NCBI GenBank assembly: GCA_947497985.1
Contig: CANMIX010000007.1
Location: 62,001-126,000, forward strand
Direction of reading: 5' to 3'
Length of the DNA stretch: 64,000 nt
DNA from: an uncultured Paracoccaceae bacterium
Lineage (GTDB): Bacteria > Pseudomonadota > Alphaproteobacteria > Rhodobacterales > Rhodobacteraceae
Within the stretch, counting starts at the first letter, position 1. The number at the start of each line of letters is the position of its first letter. Below the pieces are notes generated by a model. The model ran no database searches. It was not told where the DNA came from and saw only the letters and a list, made by a program, of their open reading frames with translations. The position numbers and the translations under genes are program-made. This document shows, piece by piece, positions 1 through 8,323 of this stretch.

Positions 1-66
1 GTTGGGGCCGCACACTCCGTAGGTCAGATGCAGCGCTTTCAGCGGACATCTGATACGAATTACATC

Positions 67-669
67 ATGGCAAACTTGGCTTCAGAATTGGTGAACGACA
101 TACGGAACTGTCGGCATTGTGCAGAACGGTTCTCACTCACCCACACCAGCCATTACCCCCGACCGGTCGTTTGGTTCCGCCCTTCGGCCCGCATCCTTAT
201 CGCGGGGCAAGCGCCGGGCCTGCGGGTTCATGAGGCTGGGCGCCCATTCGCAGATGCCTCTGGTGATCGGTTGCGTGCATGGTTGGGGCTGACGCCAGAG
301 GAGTTTTATGACCAGGACCGAGTGGCGATCGTTCCGATGGCTTTTTGCTTTCCAGGCTACAATGCCAGGGGTGCGGACTTGCCACCGCCGCCGCAATGCG
401 CGCAGCTTTGGCATGCGCGGGTGTTTGAGAGCCTCCCGAAAGTGAAGCTTCGCATTGTTGTTGGGGGCTATGCACAGAAGTACCATTTGAAAGTCCGCAG
501 CGGCGTGACCGAGACGGTTCAGAACTGGCAACTTTTTGGGCCCGGCGTCTTTCCCTTGCCACATCCGTCCTGGCGCAATACGGCTTGGCTGCGAAAAAAT
601 CCCTGGTTTGGGGAAGAAGTGCTGCCCGCGCTCCGGGCCCGCATAAAGGAAGTGATGCAAAATGACTGA
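67..669 (+). CDS. Uracil-DNA glycosylase superfamily protein
   Basis: A 200-residue protein of the uracil-DNA glycosylase superfamily, expected to excise damaged bases from DNA. The water-activating segment reads GQAPG (residues 47-51), followed by the conserved GRPF and SGDRLRAWLG stretches. The C-terminal DNA-intercalation motif is HPSWRN (about 166-171). A CRHC pair lies at 15-18, but the full cysteine set of the iron-sulfur families is not evident. The frame is open from an ATG at 28. I prefer the ATG at 67 because it starts at the usual N-terminus for relatives; neither start has a strong ribosome binding site. The gene overlaps the SseB-family gene by 8 bases, so the two are probably co-transcribed. 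The family is clear, the exact substrate is not. Confidence 0.8.
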   Translation: MANLASELVNDIRNCRHCAERFSLTHTSHYPRPVVWFRPSARILIAGQAPGLRVHEAGRPFADASGDRLRAWLGLTPEEFYDQDRVAIVPMAFCFPGYNARGADLPPPPQCAQLWHARVFESLPKVKLRIVVGGYAQKYHLKVRSGVTETVQNWQLFGPGVFPLPHPSWRNTAWLRKNPWFGEEVLPALRARIKEVMQND

Positions 670-1453
670 GGATACAGCCCTGGACATGGCCCACGCCGCA
701 ATGGAGGCCGCTCCGGAGGATGAGGCGGCACGACTGCGGTTCTATGAGCGTTTAGCCGACAGCGAGCTGTTTCTGCTTTTGGGGGCCGAGCCGGAAGGAG
801 ACAAAATCCAACCAGAGGTTTTTGCCACAGAAGAGGGGGAATTTGTCCTTGTCTTTGACCGTGAGGAACGTTTGGCCGAATTCGCGGGCAAGATCGTGCC
901 CTACGCATCGCTTTCAGGGCGGATGATTGTGAAGATGCTGGAGGGGTCCGACATCGGTTTGGGTGTGAACTTGGACGTTGCACCGTCACAGACGCTGATG
1001 CCTGCGGTTGCCTTGGATTGGTTACGTCAAACACTGGCGCACAATCCCAAGGAAGTTGAGGCCGGTGTCGAGGAAATCCTACCTCCCACGGGTCTGCCAG
1101 AGGTCTTGTTGACCGCGCTGGATGCTAAACTCGCCACGGCAGCGGGATTGGCGGTAGACGCATATCTTGTGGGGCTGCGGTACTCTGGAGGCGGGCATGG
1201 ACATTTGTTGGGCTTCGTTGGAGCCAAAGACGGCGCTGAAGCCGCGCTTGCCCAAGCCGTTTCCGAAGCACTCACGTTCTCCGGCATTGAGGCCGGTGCG
1301 TTGGATGTTGGCTTCTTTGCTGCCTCTGATGAAATGTCGGCGCGTTTGGCGCGAGTTGGATTACGCTTTGAGCTTCCGAAGATGAAGGAGCGCAAAACAT
1401 TTGCGCCGAGCAAGCCCGGAAGTGACCCGGACAAACCGCCACGTTTGATCTAA
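662..1453 (+). CDS. SseB family protein
   Basis: A 263-residue soluble protein without signal peptide or membrane segments. The N-terminal half carries the SseB N-terminal fold: FYERLADSELFLLL, then a segment in which the stored value is compared (VLVFDREERLAEF), then a GLGVNLD stretch. The C-terminal half resembles the SseB C-terminal domain. The family's biochemical role is not established. The start codon lies inside the last codons of the glycosylase gene (8-base overlap), which implies translational coupling. Confidence 0.75.
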   Translation: MTEDTALDMAHAAMEAAPEDEAARLRFYERLADSELFLLLGAEPEGDKIQPEVFATEEGEFVLVFDREERLAEFAGKIVPYASLSGRMIVKMLEGSDIGLGVNLDVAPSQTLMPAVALDWLRQTLAHNPKEVEAGVEEILPPTGLPEVLLTALDAKLATAAGLAVDAYLVGLRYSGGGHGHLLGFVGAKDGAEAALAQAVSEALTFSGIEAGALDVGFFAASDEMSARLARVGLRFELPKMKERKTFAPSKPGSDPDKPPRLI

Positions 1454-1512
1454 CCACGGTCAAGGTGAGCTCGCGACCCGGGGTATGTGAAGCCCCTAGA
1501 GTAAAGGGAGCA

Positions 1513-1639
1513 CTCCCGCCCGTCATCAGCTTTTAAAAAGCTTCTTCCCGTTGGGCGTAGCGCCGTGCCATAGGCACGGCGCTACGCCCAAGGTCGCCAA
1601 TGTTTGGTGACATCGTCACCGCACATGCGAGCGCGGGAG
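1513..1639. repeat. Structured intergenic repeat, copy 1
   Basis: A 127-base element closed by CTCCCGC (1513-1519) and GCGGGAG (1633-1639). It contains three internal inverted repeats. The first is AGCTTTT/AAAAGCT near 1530-1542. The second is the central stem GGGCGTAGCGCCGTGCC (1553-1569) with loop ATA and its exact complement at 1573-1589, flanked by TT and AA for 19 pairs. The third is GGTGAC/GTCACC around 1606-1620. A second copy at 39458-39591 keeps the order and flanks of these stems but changes paired bases together. The element lies between convergent genes. I infer a mobile or REP-like structured repeat; an RNA role is not shown. Confidence 0.6.
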
Positions 1640-1662
1640 CCCTACCGCTTTTAGCGGCAGGG
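1640..1662. terminator. Stem-loop between convergent genes
   Basis: CCCT-A-CCGCT, loop TTT, AGCGG-C-AGGG gives a nine-pair stem with one mismatch, just past the stop codon of the yghU gene on the minus strand. There is no uridine tract, so termination is only plausible. Confidence 0.35.
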
Positions 1663-1681
1663 TAAGGTGCGCAAAATAACG

Positions 1682-2557
1682 TTACGCGTCTTCGCTGGCC
1701 AATTTGTCTTGCGTTTGGGTCTCAAAATCCGCAGCACTATGGCGTTCGTGCAGCTGTTCGCTGAGATCTCCCCAGGTGCGGTTGACCATACGACCACGTT
1801 TCACAGCTGGACGCTCTGCAATCATTTCTGCCCAACGCGTCAGATTAGTGTAGCTTTTCACATCCAGGAATTCCGCTGCATTGTAGAGCGATCCTAGCAC
1901 CAACGCGCCATACCACGGCCAAATCGCGATATCAGCGATCGAGTATTCTTCGCCTGCGATAAAGGTGTTATTGGCCAGTTGTTTGTCCAATACGTCCAAC
2001 TGACGTTTGGTTTCCATAGTGAAGCGGTTGATTGGGTATTCGAACTTCTCTGGCGCATAGGCGTAGAAGTGGCCGAATCCGCCACCTAGGTACGGCGCGG
2101 AACCCATCTGCCAAAACAACCAATTCATGACTTCGGTGCGTGCGGCACCTTCTTTGGGCAAGAAAGCGTCAAACTTTTCCGCGAGATGCACCAGGATCGA
2201 GGCAGTTTCAAATACGCGGACTGGTGCGTCGCCAGTGGTGTCCATCATTGCCGGAATTTTGGAGTTGGGGTTCACTTCCACAAAACCCGACCCGAATTGA
2301 TTTCCGTCGCCGATCTTGATGAGCCACGCGTCGTATTCTGCGTCCTTGTGACCGGCTTCCAGCAGTTCTTCGAACATTACAGTGACCTTTACGCCATTTG
2401 GCGTGGCCAGAGAGTAAAGCTGGAAAGGATGCTCACCTGTTGGCAGATCCTTGTCGTGGGTCGCACCTGAAATGGGGCGGTTGATGCTGGCCCATTCGCC
2501 ACCGTTTTTGTCGTCCCAGGTCCAGACTTTGGGAGGGGTATATGCGCTGTCTGTCAT
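1682..2557 (-). CDS. yghU: Glutathione-dependent disulfide-bond oxidoreductase (YghU family)
   Basis: A 291-residue cytoplasmic glutathione S-transferase-like enzyme of the YghU/Nu-class, which reduces organic hydroperoxides and disulfides with glutathione. The thioredoxin-like N-terminal domain contains the ligand loop NPNSKIPAM with its cis-proline. The family signature WLFWQMGSAPYLGGGFGHF follows, then the helical C-terminal domain with YSIADIAIWPWYG. The length matches E. coli YghU (about 288). The frame stays open 35 codons upstream, but the family N-terminus MTDSAYTPPKVW starts at the ATG ending at 2557. It is divergent from the YHS gene. Confidence 0.92.
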   Translation of the reverse strand: MTDSAYTPPKVWTWDDKNGGEWASINRPISGATHDKDLPTGEHPFQLYSLATPNGVKVTVMFEELLEAGHKDAEYDAWLIKIGDGNQFGSGFVEVNPNSKIPAMMDTTGDAPVRVFETASILVHLAEKFDAFLPKEGAARTEVMNWLFWQMGSAPYLGGGFGHFYAYAPEKFEYPINRFTMETKRQLDVLDKQLANNTFIAGEEYSIADIAIWPWYGALVLGSLYNAAEFLDVKSYTNLTRWAEMIAERPAVKRGRMVNRTWGDLSEQLHERHSAADFETQTQDKLASEDA

Positions 2558-2854
2558 CGTGTTCGCTTTCTTGATGCCCTGTTTTTTGCCGGCGCTGCAC
2601 GCGCTGCAGAACCACACATAGGCACCCTGACAAAAATTCCAATGACTGGAAGCTTTGGACACAAGAGATCACCGAAATTTGTTTACCTTTACATATTACC
2701 AAAACTTCACAGCCGCTCATTGGTGGACACAGAGCTGTGAACCCCCCTTCGCAACAGGAAGAAACCGCATATTGTTCCATCATGAAAAGGCCGACTGCCC
2801 AGTTGGTTTTGAGCTTTTGATAAAAACAATGCATCTGAAGAAGAGGACGCTGAT

Positions 2855-3373
2855 ATGAAACGTTTCGCACTGGCCGCTGTCGCGGCATTGACACTGGCCG
2901 CACCCGCTTTTGCTGGTGAGCAATTTGTTGACGAAACCGGCTTTGCGGTTTCCGGCTACGATGTTGTTGCCTACCGCTCGTTGGAAGCTAAACCCGTCGG
3001 CACTCCGCAAACCCTCGCCGTGCCTGGCAAAGCTGACTATACCGCAGAATACAATGGCGCGACCTTTGCCTTTGCCTCTGCCGAAAACCGCGATCTGTTT
3101 GAAGCCAACCCAGCCTATTACGCACCGCAGTACGATGGTCACTGCGCCTATGGCGTATCCAAGGGCGGTAAAGTGCCTGCGAACCCACACCTGTGGCGCA
3201 TCGTGGACGACAAACTGTTCCTGAACATCACCAAAAACGTTGTTGGCTTCTGGGAAGAAGATATCCCAGGTAACATCAACCTGGCCGAAGACAACTGGGT
3301 TGGTATCGAGCCAGCGCCAGCATCCGGCAACACAATCCCGAACTTCACGTCGCCTGTTCCAGCCAAAGGCTGA
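2855..3373 (+). CDS. Exported YHS domain-containing protein
   Basis: A 172-residue protein with a clear Sec signal peptide (residues 1-20, cut after APAFA), so probably periplasmic. The mature part has the YHS signature: VSGYDVVAY near the start, an aromatic FAFASAENRDLFEANPAYYAP segment, then YDGHCAYGVSKG. YHS domains are small folds often linked to metal binding, but the function of this exported branch is not known. A strong terminator follows. It sits beside the DUF2182/DUF1326 pair, which may also be metal-related. Confidence 0.8.
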   Translation: MKRFALAAVAALTLAAPAFAGEQFVDETGFAVSGYDVVAYRSLEAKPVGTPQTLAVPGKADYTAEYNGATFAFASAENRDLFEANPAYYAPQYDGHCAYGVSKGGKVPANPHLWRIVDDKLFLNITKNVVGFWEEDIPGNINLAEDNWVGIEPAPASGNTIPNFTSPVPAKG

Positions 3374-3396
3374 TCGTCGCGAACACCGAAGTTACA

Positions 3397-3428
3397 AACC
3401 CCGTCGTATTCTTACGGCGGGGTTTTTT
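3397..3428. terminator. Bidirectional terminator
   Basis: AACCCCGTCGTA / TACGGCGGGGTT (12 pairs, one G-U) around loop TTCT, followed by a run of Ts. It lies between the convergent YHS and DUF2182 genes. Confidence 0.8.
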
Positions 3429-3438
3429 GTTTTTGAGA

Positions 3439-4260
3439 TTAGGATATCACCACGAAGCTGCCCCAAAGAACGAGCGTTGCGCCAGCGAGCTTCGACAGGA
3501 TCCCACCAACAACAGTAAGCTTTTCGACTGCAACATAGGCTGCGAGCGCCGTGATCCAATAAAGGTTCATTACGCCCCCAACGAATAAAAGAATCATCAA
3601 GGCCCAACAACAGCCCAGGCAATAAATCCCGTGTCGCAATCCAAGTTGGAGCGCACCGTAAGGTCCCGGGCGAAAATGTCGTGTTAGAAACGTGACAGGA
3701 GACTGGCAATGTTGCAGGCAGCGCTTTTTCAACTCGGAAAACTGAAACAAACCAGCACCAATCAAAAGGACGCCGCCGGGTGGCGTGTGGATCAATGTCA
3801 TCATTGTGACAGAGACTGCGCCTGATGTTTCCGCGCCCCAATGCACCATGGTCGCCCCTAGGCTGAACGCGGCCCAAGACAAGAGATACCCCACAACAAA
3901 GGCCATGACTTGCAGTTTGACCCTTCTGACTGGGGTCGACTGGCTGCGGCGCATCAATTGCCCATACAGCAGGGCAGTCGGGGCAACGCTCGGCAACATC
4001 ATGGCCACCATCATCACCCACCACATTAAGAACACCAAAAGCAGATAGACGATGCTCCACGCGCCCGGGCCCGCGCCACCGGGCATATCGCGCATGCCTG
4101 ACATGGCCGTCATCTCCAGGGCGGACATGTTCATGCCAACGCCGGATACGGTATAAAGCGCGCTGACGCAGAACAGCAGGGCCAAAAGCGCGATCAACAG
4201 GCGGCGATCTTGACGCAGGATCCGTTCCGTTAGCGACGATGTCTGCGGGTCAATTGTCAT
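3439..4260 (-). CDS. DUF2182 integral membrane protein
   Basis: A 273-residue polytopic inner-membrane protein of the DUF2182 family, annotated elsewhere as a predicted metal-binding membrane protein. About six or seven hydrophobic segments are visible, with a methionine-rich stretch (MWWVMMVAMMLPS, around residues 79-91) and the conserved HGIYCLGCCWALM segment carrying three cysteines near residue 215. Function is unproven; Met, Cys and His clusters suggest metal handling (inference). It starts 5 bases after the stop of the DUF1326 gene, so the two form an operon. Confidence 0.8.
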   Translation of the reverse strand: MTIDPQTSSLTERILRQDRRLLIALLALLFCVSALYTVSGVGMNMSALEMTAMSGMRDMPGGAGPGAWSIVYLLLVFLMWWVMMVAMMLPSVAPTALLYGQLMRRSQSTPVRRVKLQVMAFVVGYLLSWAAFSLGATMVHWGAETSGAVSVTMMTLIHTPPGGVLLIGAGLFQFSELKKRCLQHCQSPVTFLTRHFRPGPYGALQLGLRHGIYCLGCCWALMILLFVGGVMNLYWITALAAYVAVEKLTVVGGILSKLAGATLVLWGSFVVIS

Positions 4261-4265
4261 CTGCT

Positions 4266-4904
4266 TCAGGCGGCCTCGACCAACCCTGTGGTCGACAGGT
4301 GAATTTCCACTAGATGCGCATGGCTGTCGTGGTTGTTCTCAAGGGAAATGGCGCCTTGGGTGCGGGTCGTGGCTTTTGCGACCTCGGCGATGCGGAATTC
4401 GAACCCGTGTGGCAGATTGATCCGGGCCCGGTGCTCGGCTCCTGTGACAGGATTGGTAAGCGGTTCCGCGCGGGTTTCAAAGACGTTGGGCACCCGCACG
4501 TGTCCGGTGCGCGCCTCCATGTCCATTTCGAAATCGATTGGCAGGAAGAGGGTCTGCAATTTGTTCGGGGACATTGCCGAAAAGACCCACCACATGGTTG
4601 CCATATCATCGGTGTCAACTCCGGTCATGATCTTGGCCAACGCATCGCGCTGGACTGGGGTGGCGCTTGCATCAATTATGATTTGCATAGTGCCGTTGCC
4701 CTGATGAATGGCACCGGGCCACTTCAGAACCATGGCGGCGCGGGTTCCAGAAAGATCAGTGTCACCGTGATATCCGCGATCGAATTGAAAGCTGGCAGTG
4801 GCCTCACAGGTGCCATGTGTCGGCAGGGCCATGAATTGGCACGGACAGCCCGTGTCACAGTTGCAATTTGCCAGTTCGTGTCCGTGAAGTTCCCAATGTG
4901 TCAT
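4266..4904 (-). CDS. DUF1326 domain-containing protein
   Basis: A 212-residue soluble protein of the DUF1326 family. The N-terminus carries the family's cysteine cluster CNCDTGCPCQF (Cys14, 16, 20, 22), a likely metal or cluster site. The frame extends upstream, but the ATG ending at 4904 is preceded by GGGGGACA at good spacing and gives the family N-terminus. DUF1326 and DUF2182 genes recur as neighbours in alphaproteobacteria, and here they are 5 bases apart. A joint role in metal handling is inference. Confidence 0.8.
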   Translation of the reverse strand: MTHWELHGHELANCNCDTGCPCQFMALPTHGTCEATASFQFDRGYHGDTDLSGTRAAMVLKWPGAIHQGNGTMQIIIDASATPVQRDALAKIMTGVDTDDMATMWWVFSAMSPNKLQTLFLPIDFEMDMEARTGHVRVPNVFETRAEPLTNPVTGAEHRARINLPHGFEFRIAEVAKATTRTQGAISLENNHDSHAHLVEIHLSTTGLVEAA

Positions 4905-4999
4905 GATATGTCCCCCGATTTGCGCCGAAACAACGCTATTAAATATTAACATAAAACCTTGGGTGTTTCTATGTGGGCGCGCAGATGGTGAATTGCCAC

Positions 5000-5030
5000 A
5001 AAAAAGGCCCACGCCGGGGAGGCGCGGGCC
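5000..5030 (-). terminator. Terminator of the dctPQM operon
   Basis: On the minus strand, GGCCCGCGCC and GGCGTGGGCC (5006-5015/5021-5030, one wobble) flank a 5-base loop and are followed by six Ts (5000-5005). It lies just after dctM. Confidence 0.8.
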
Positions 5031-5054
5031 AAAATAGATTTTCCAACTGATGTT

Positions 5055-6455
5055 TTAAGCGAGGCTCGGCAGCCAGAGCACAATGGACGGGAAGGCAACA
5101 AGCCCTGCAATCGTCAGTGCATCGGCGATGAAAAAGGGTGTTACGCCTTTGAACACATCCTGCACGCTGATGTCATCGCGCACACCTGCGACCACAAAAC
5201 AGTTGAGGCCAATGGGCGGGGTGATCAGACAGAACTCGGCCATTTTCACAACCAGAATGCCAAACCAGATCGCACACATCGGACCAGACATGCCAAAGGT
5301 GCTATCCGCAGCTGAAACAAGTTCACCGCCGTTCAGGGCCATGACCGCCGGGTAAACCACGGGCAGGGTCAGCAGCAACATGCCAATGGCATCCATGAAC
5401 ATCCCCAGGACCGCATAGGCCAGCAGGATACAGATCAGGATCAACATCGGCGACATGGTGAGCGAGGTGATCCAGTCGGCAAAAGCACCGGGCAGATTGG
5501 CAAAGCCTAGGAAGCGCACATAGATCAAGACCCCCCAGATGATGGTGAAAATCATCACCGACAGCTTTGCGGTTTCCAAAAGCGCGTCTTTCAGCTCATT
5601 CCAGCGCATGCCCTGATAGAGCGCCATCAGGAAGACAACAAAAGCCCCGATCGCGCCGCCTTCGGTCGGCGTGCCCCAAGCGTCACCACCAAACGGGTTG
5701 TAGACAAACAGGATGATTGTCGCGACCACGAACAAGATCGGCAGGGCAGGTGGCAGGGCAGTGAAACGTTCCTTCCACGTGAATCCACTGACGGCTGGGC
5801 CAAACCCCTTGATCGTTAGCGCCATCCCAATGATCAACGCGCCATAGATAAGTGCCGAAAAGGCCCCAGGGATAAAGCCTGCCAACAACAGCTTGCCCAC
5901 GTCTTGTTCCACGATGATCGCATAGATCACCAAAATGGCCGACGGCGGGATCAGCGAGGCCAGCGTACCACCGGCCGCAACCACACCGGCTGCAAAGCGT
6001 TTGTCGTAGCCGATTTTCAGCATCTCAGGGATGGCGATACGGGCAAAAACAGCCGATGTCGCCACGGACGCGCCAGATACAGCGGCAAAGCCTGCGGTGG
6101 CAAACACGGTCGATACGGCCAAGCCACCGGGGACCCAGGCAAACCAGCGTTTGGCGGCTTCAAAGAGCGCCTTGGTCAGGCCCGCGTAATAGGCGAGGTA
6201 GCCGATCAGGATGAAGGTTGGGATCAGTGACAGCGCCTGGCTTGACACTTTTGAGTGGGGCACCTGACCTGCGGTTTTAACGGCGACGGTCACCGCTTTG
6301 CCAAAACGATCGGGGTCATACCCGAACTTGGCCCAGAAAATCCAAACCAGACCAACCATGCCTGCCAGTGCCGCAGCAAAGGCCACCCGCATGCCCAGAA
6401 TGACCAAGACGAGCATACCGGCAGAGACGGCAATACCAATTTCAATAGGTTCCAT
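5055..6455 (-). CDS. dctM: TRAP transporter large permease, DctM
   Basis: A 466-residue inner-membrane protein with about a dozen membrane segments, the sodium-dependent translocation subunit of a tripartite TRAP carboxylate transporter. The sequence shows the family's repeated helical architecture, including FAAVSGASVATSAVFA followed by GGTLASLIPPSAILVIYA and, near the C-terminus, ITPPIGLNCFVVAGV. Only 12 bases separate it from dctQ. It is the last gene of the locus and is followed by a good terminator. The substrate cannot be told from this subunit. Confidence 0.9.
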   Translation of the reverse strand: MEPIEIGIAVSAGMLVLVILGMRVAFAAALAGMVGLVWIFWAKFGYDPDRFGKAVTVAVKTAGQVPHSKVSSQALSLIPTFILIGYLAYYAGLTKALFEAAKRWFAWVPGGLAVSTVFATAGFAAVSGASVATSAVFARIAIPEMLKIGYDKRFAAGVVAAGGTLASLIPPSAILVIYAIIVEQDVGKLLLAGFIPGAFSALIYGALIIGMALTIKGFGPAVSGFTWKERFTALPPALPILFVVATIILFVYNPFGGDAWGTPTEGGAIGAFVVFLMALYQGMRWNELKDALLETAKLSVMIFTIIWGVLIYVRFLGFANLPGAFADWITSLTMSPMLILICILLAYAVLGMFMDAIGMLLLTLPVVYPAVMALNGGELVSAADSTFGMSGPMCAIWFGILVVKMAEFCLITPPIGLNCFVVAGVRDDISVQDVFKGVTPFFIADALTIAGLVAFPSIVLWLPSLA

Positions 6456-6467
6456 CAGTATACGTCC

Positions 6468-7103
6468 TTATGCGTCTTCATGGCCCGAGACGTGCTCGGC
6501 TTCCATGGCGGCTTGGGTGGCGGCATCTGCGATCATCGGGATCGCAACCGGGTTGGCGTCGTTGTTGATAAAGGCGCGTGTGTAGCCCCACAGCTGTAGC
6601 CCCAATCGCAGGCACAACACCGAAAACGCCACGGGGGCCAACAGTTTTGCGGGCCAGATCGGCAATGCAATGTCCATCGAACTGTCACGGCTCCACAAGG
6701 GAGAGCCAAAGTCAAAGCTGCGTTGGAAATGTGACCAGGTGCCCCAAACCAAGAGGATCATCAGCGCAAGGATCGCCAAAGTGGTGATGAATTCCACCAG
6801 ATAAAGCGCGCGTCCCTTCAGGGCGCCAACAAGCATGTCCATACGGATATGGCCACCGTCGCGCTGGGTAAAGGCGACCCCCATAAAGGCAATGAGCGGC
6901 ATCGCTTGTTCGATCCAGTCCACATAGCCAGGCAGCGGCTGGTTGAACCCATTTCGGCCACTGACCGAGACCACCGCCAATAACATCAAAGAGAACACTG
7001 CTAGGCCACTGAGCAGCGCCAGCACCTTTTCAATCGCATAAAGCCGTGTGTCCAAACGGCTGAGCGTGCTGTCATCCGACAGTACAAGAGAGGATCCGGC
7101 CAT
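6468..7103 (-). CDS. dctQ: TRAP transporter small permease, DctQ
   Basis: A 211-residue inner-membrane protein with four hydrophobic segments, the small permease that pairs with DctM. The conserved motif around YVDWIEQAMPLIAFMGVAFTQRDGGHIRMD is typical of DctQ. The frame continues 32 codons upstream, but AAGGAGCG lies about nine bases before the ATG ending at 7103, which I take as the start. A terminator-like hairpin lies between dctP and this gene. Confidence 0.88.
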   Translation of the reverse strand: MAGSSLVLSDDSTLSRLDTRLYAIEKVLALLSGLAVFSLMLLAVVSVSGRNGFNQPLPGYVDWIEQAMPLIAFMGVAFTQRDGGHIRMDMLVGALKGRALYLVEFITTLAILALMILLVWGTWSHFQRSFDFGSPLWSRDSSMDIALPIWPAKLLAPVAFSVLCLRLGLQLWGYTRAFINNDANPVAIPMIADAATQAAMEAEHVSGHEDA

Positions 7104-7131
7104 TGCGGGTCGCTCCTTAAATTTAGGATAC

Positions 7132-7171
7132 AAAAAAGCCCCCAACAGACCGCGCTGGTGCTGTTGGGGGC
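7132..7171 (-). terminator. Intercistronic hairpin between dctP and dctQ
   Basis: On the minus strand GCCCCCAACAG pairs perfectly with CTGTTGGGGGC (7138-7148/7161-7171, 12-base loop) and is followed by six Ts. It sits 12 bases after the dctP stop and before dctQ. This looks like a partial terminator that makes the binding protein more abundant than the permeases (inference). Confidence 0.7.
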
Positions 7172-7182
7172 AATGGTGTGTC

Positions 7183-8193
7183 TTAGCTGCCTTCGGCAAT
7201 CATGCCGGTGACCATGTCGTAGAGCTCCTGCGCGGGCAGGCCACGTTTGGTGTTCTCTTCGATCCAAGCTGCAGCTGCAGGTGCGGCGGCGGCGTCTTTG
7301 AATGCAGCAATTTCATCTGCTGAGTATGTCACCTGCTCGATGCCGCGATCGTCCAGCGCGGGGCCCCAAGCATCCATGGTGTTGTTGTTGTAGTTGTAGA
7401 TGTAATAGTCCAGCGCCTCTGGCACGGATTCCATCAGTGCTGTGCGGTGCGCGTCGGACAGATCGTTCAACGCATCTGTGTTCACAACAACCGGGCAATT
7501 CACAGTGCCAGGGTTCAGGTTCGCGGTCCACCAAGTGCCGTTTTCAACAGTGCCAAACGACATATGGGCATGTGGTGCAAAGCTCACGGCCTTGATCACG
7601 CCGCTGTCCATTGCTTGACGCACTTCGGTTGCGGACATCGAGGTTGGTACAGCACCGATGGTCTCCATTGCGGCGCCGATACCGCCGGTCGCACGTACGG
7701 TCAGCCCCGCAAAGTCCTCGAGCGAATGCGGCGCATCACCGACACCTACAATATTGTATTGCGGCAGCGGCGACGGCATCAGCAAGGTTGCGTTCCAACG
7801 GCCAAGATCGTCAACTACTGCTGGGTGCTGGTAAACAGCCATCGACAGGGCGACTTCCTGCTCTAGTGAGGAGACGCCAAGGAAAGGCAGTTCCAAAACG
7901 GTGATCGACGGGTTCTTGTCACGGTGATAGCCCGCGCAGAACTGCGCCATCTCAAAAGCACCGATTTCGATGCCATCAAGGTTTTCACGGTTCTTGGACA
8001 GGCCGCCGTAGCTGATGTTCAATGTGAACTCGCCACCGGTTTTTTCGCTGACCAGTTCCGCCAGTTTTTCAACATGTTCGGTAAAGGCCCGGCGTTTTCC
8101 CCAGAGCGATACATTCCATTCGGTGGCCATAGCTTCGCCGGCAAACGCGACGGTCAATGCAACAACAGCGGTTTGGCTAAGAATTTTGCGCAT
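7183..8193 (-). CDS. dctP: TRAP transporter substrate-binding protein, DctP
   Basis: A 336-residue periplasmic solute-binding protein with a signal peptide (about residues 1-23, ending EAMA). The fold markers of the DctP family are visible: an early KLAELVSEKTGGEFTLNISYGG stretch, LPFLGVSS, the carboxylate-anchoring arginine region FAGLTVRATGG, and EVRQAMDSGVI. The start is fixed by GGAGGAGACCAA before the ATG ending at 8193; an in-frame ATG seven codons upstream is rejected. The ligand is probably a carboxylate, but which one is unknown. It lies downstream of its presumed two-component system dctBD on the same strand. Confidence 0.9.
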   Translation of the reverse strand: MRKILSQTAVVALTVAFAGEAMATEWNVSLWGKRRAFTEHVEKLAELVSEKTGGEFTLNISYGGLSKNRENLDGIEIGAFEMAQFCAGYHRDKNPSITVLELPFLGVSSLEQEVALSMAVYQHPAVVDDLGRWNATLLMPSPLPQYNIVGVGDAPHSLEDFAGLTVRATGGIGAAMETIGAVPTSMSATEVRQAMDSGVIKAVSFAPHAHMSFGTVENGTWWTANLNPGTVNCPVVVNTDALNDLSDAHRTALMESVPEALDYYIYNYNNNTMDAWGPALDDRGIEQVTYSADEIAAFKDAAAAPAAAAWIEENTKRGLPAQELYDMVTGMIAEGS

Positions 8194-8291
8194 TTGGTCT
8201 CCTCCCAGAGGCAAAAGTGGTTTCTCGTGGCACAGTGTGAGGATCCAGATAGGGTTTGCCTATGAAGGAAATCGCGTAGTGACGCAGCGTT

Positions 8292-8313
8292 GCCCTGCGG
8301 CTTTCCGCAGGGC
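8292..8313. terminator. Stem-loop after dctD
   Basis: GCCCTGCGG / CCGCAGGGC (nine pairs, loop CTTT), 11 bases past the dctD stop. There is no T tract, so it may be a weak terminator or a processing stem ahead of dctP. Confidence 0.4.
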
Positions 8314-8323
8314 GCGAATGCTG

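Noticed and set aside
8228-8233. TGGCAC that could be half of a sigma-54 promoter
   Set aside because: It is on the strand opposite to dctP and is not followed by TTGC at the required spacing.
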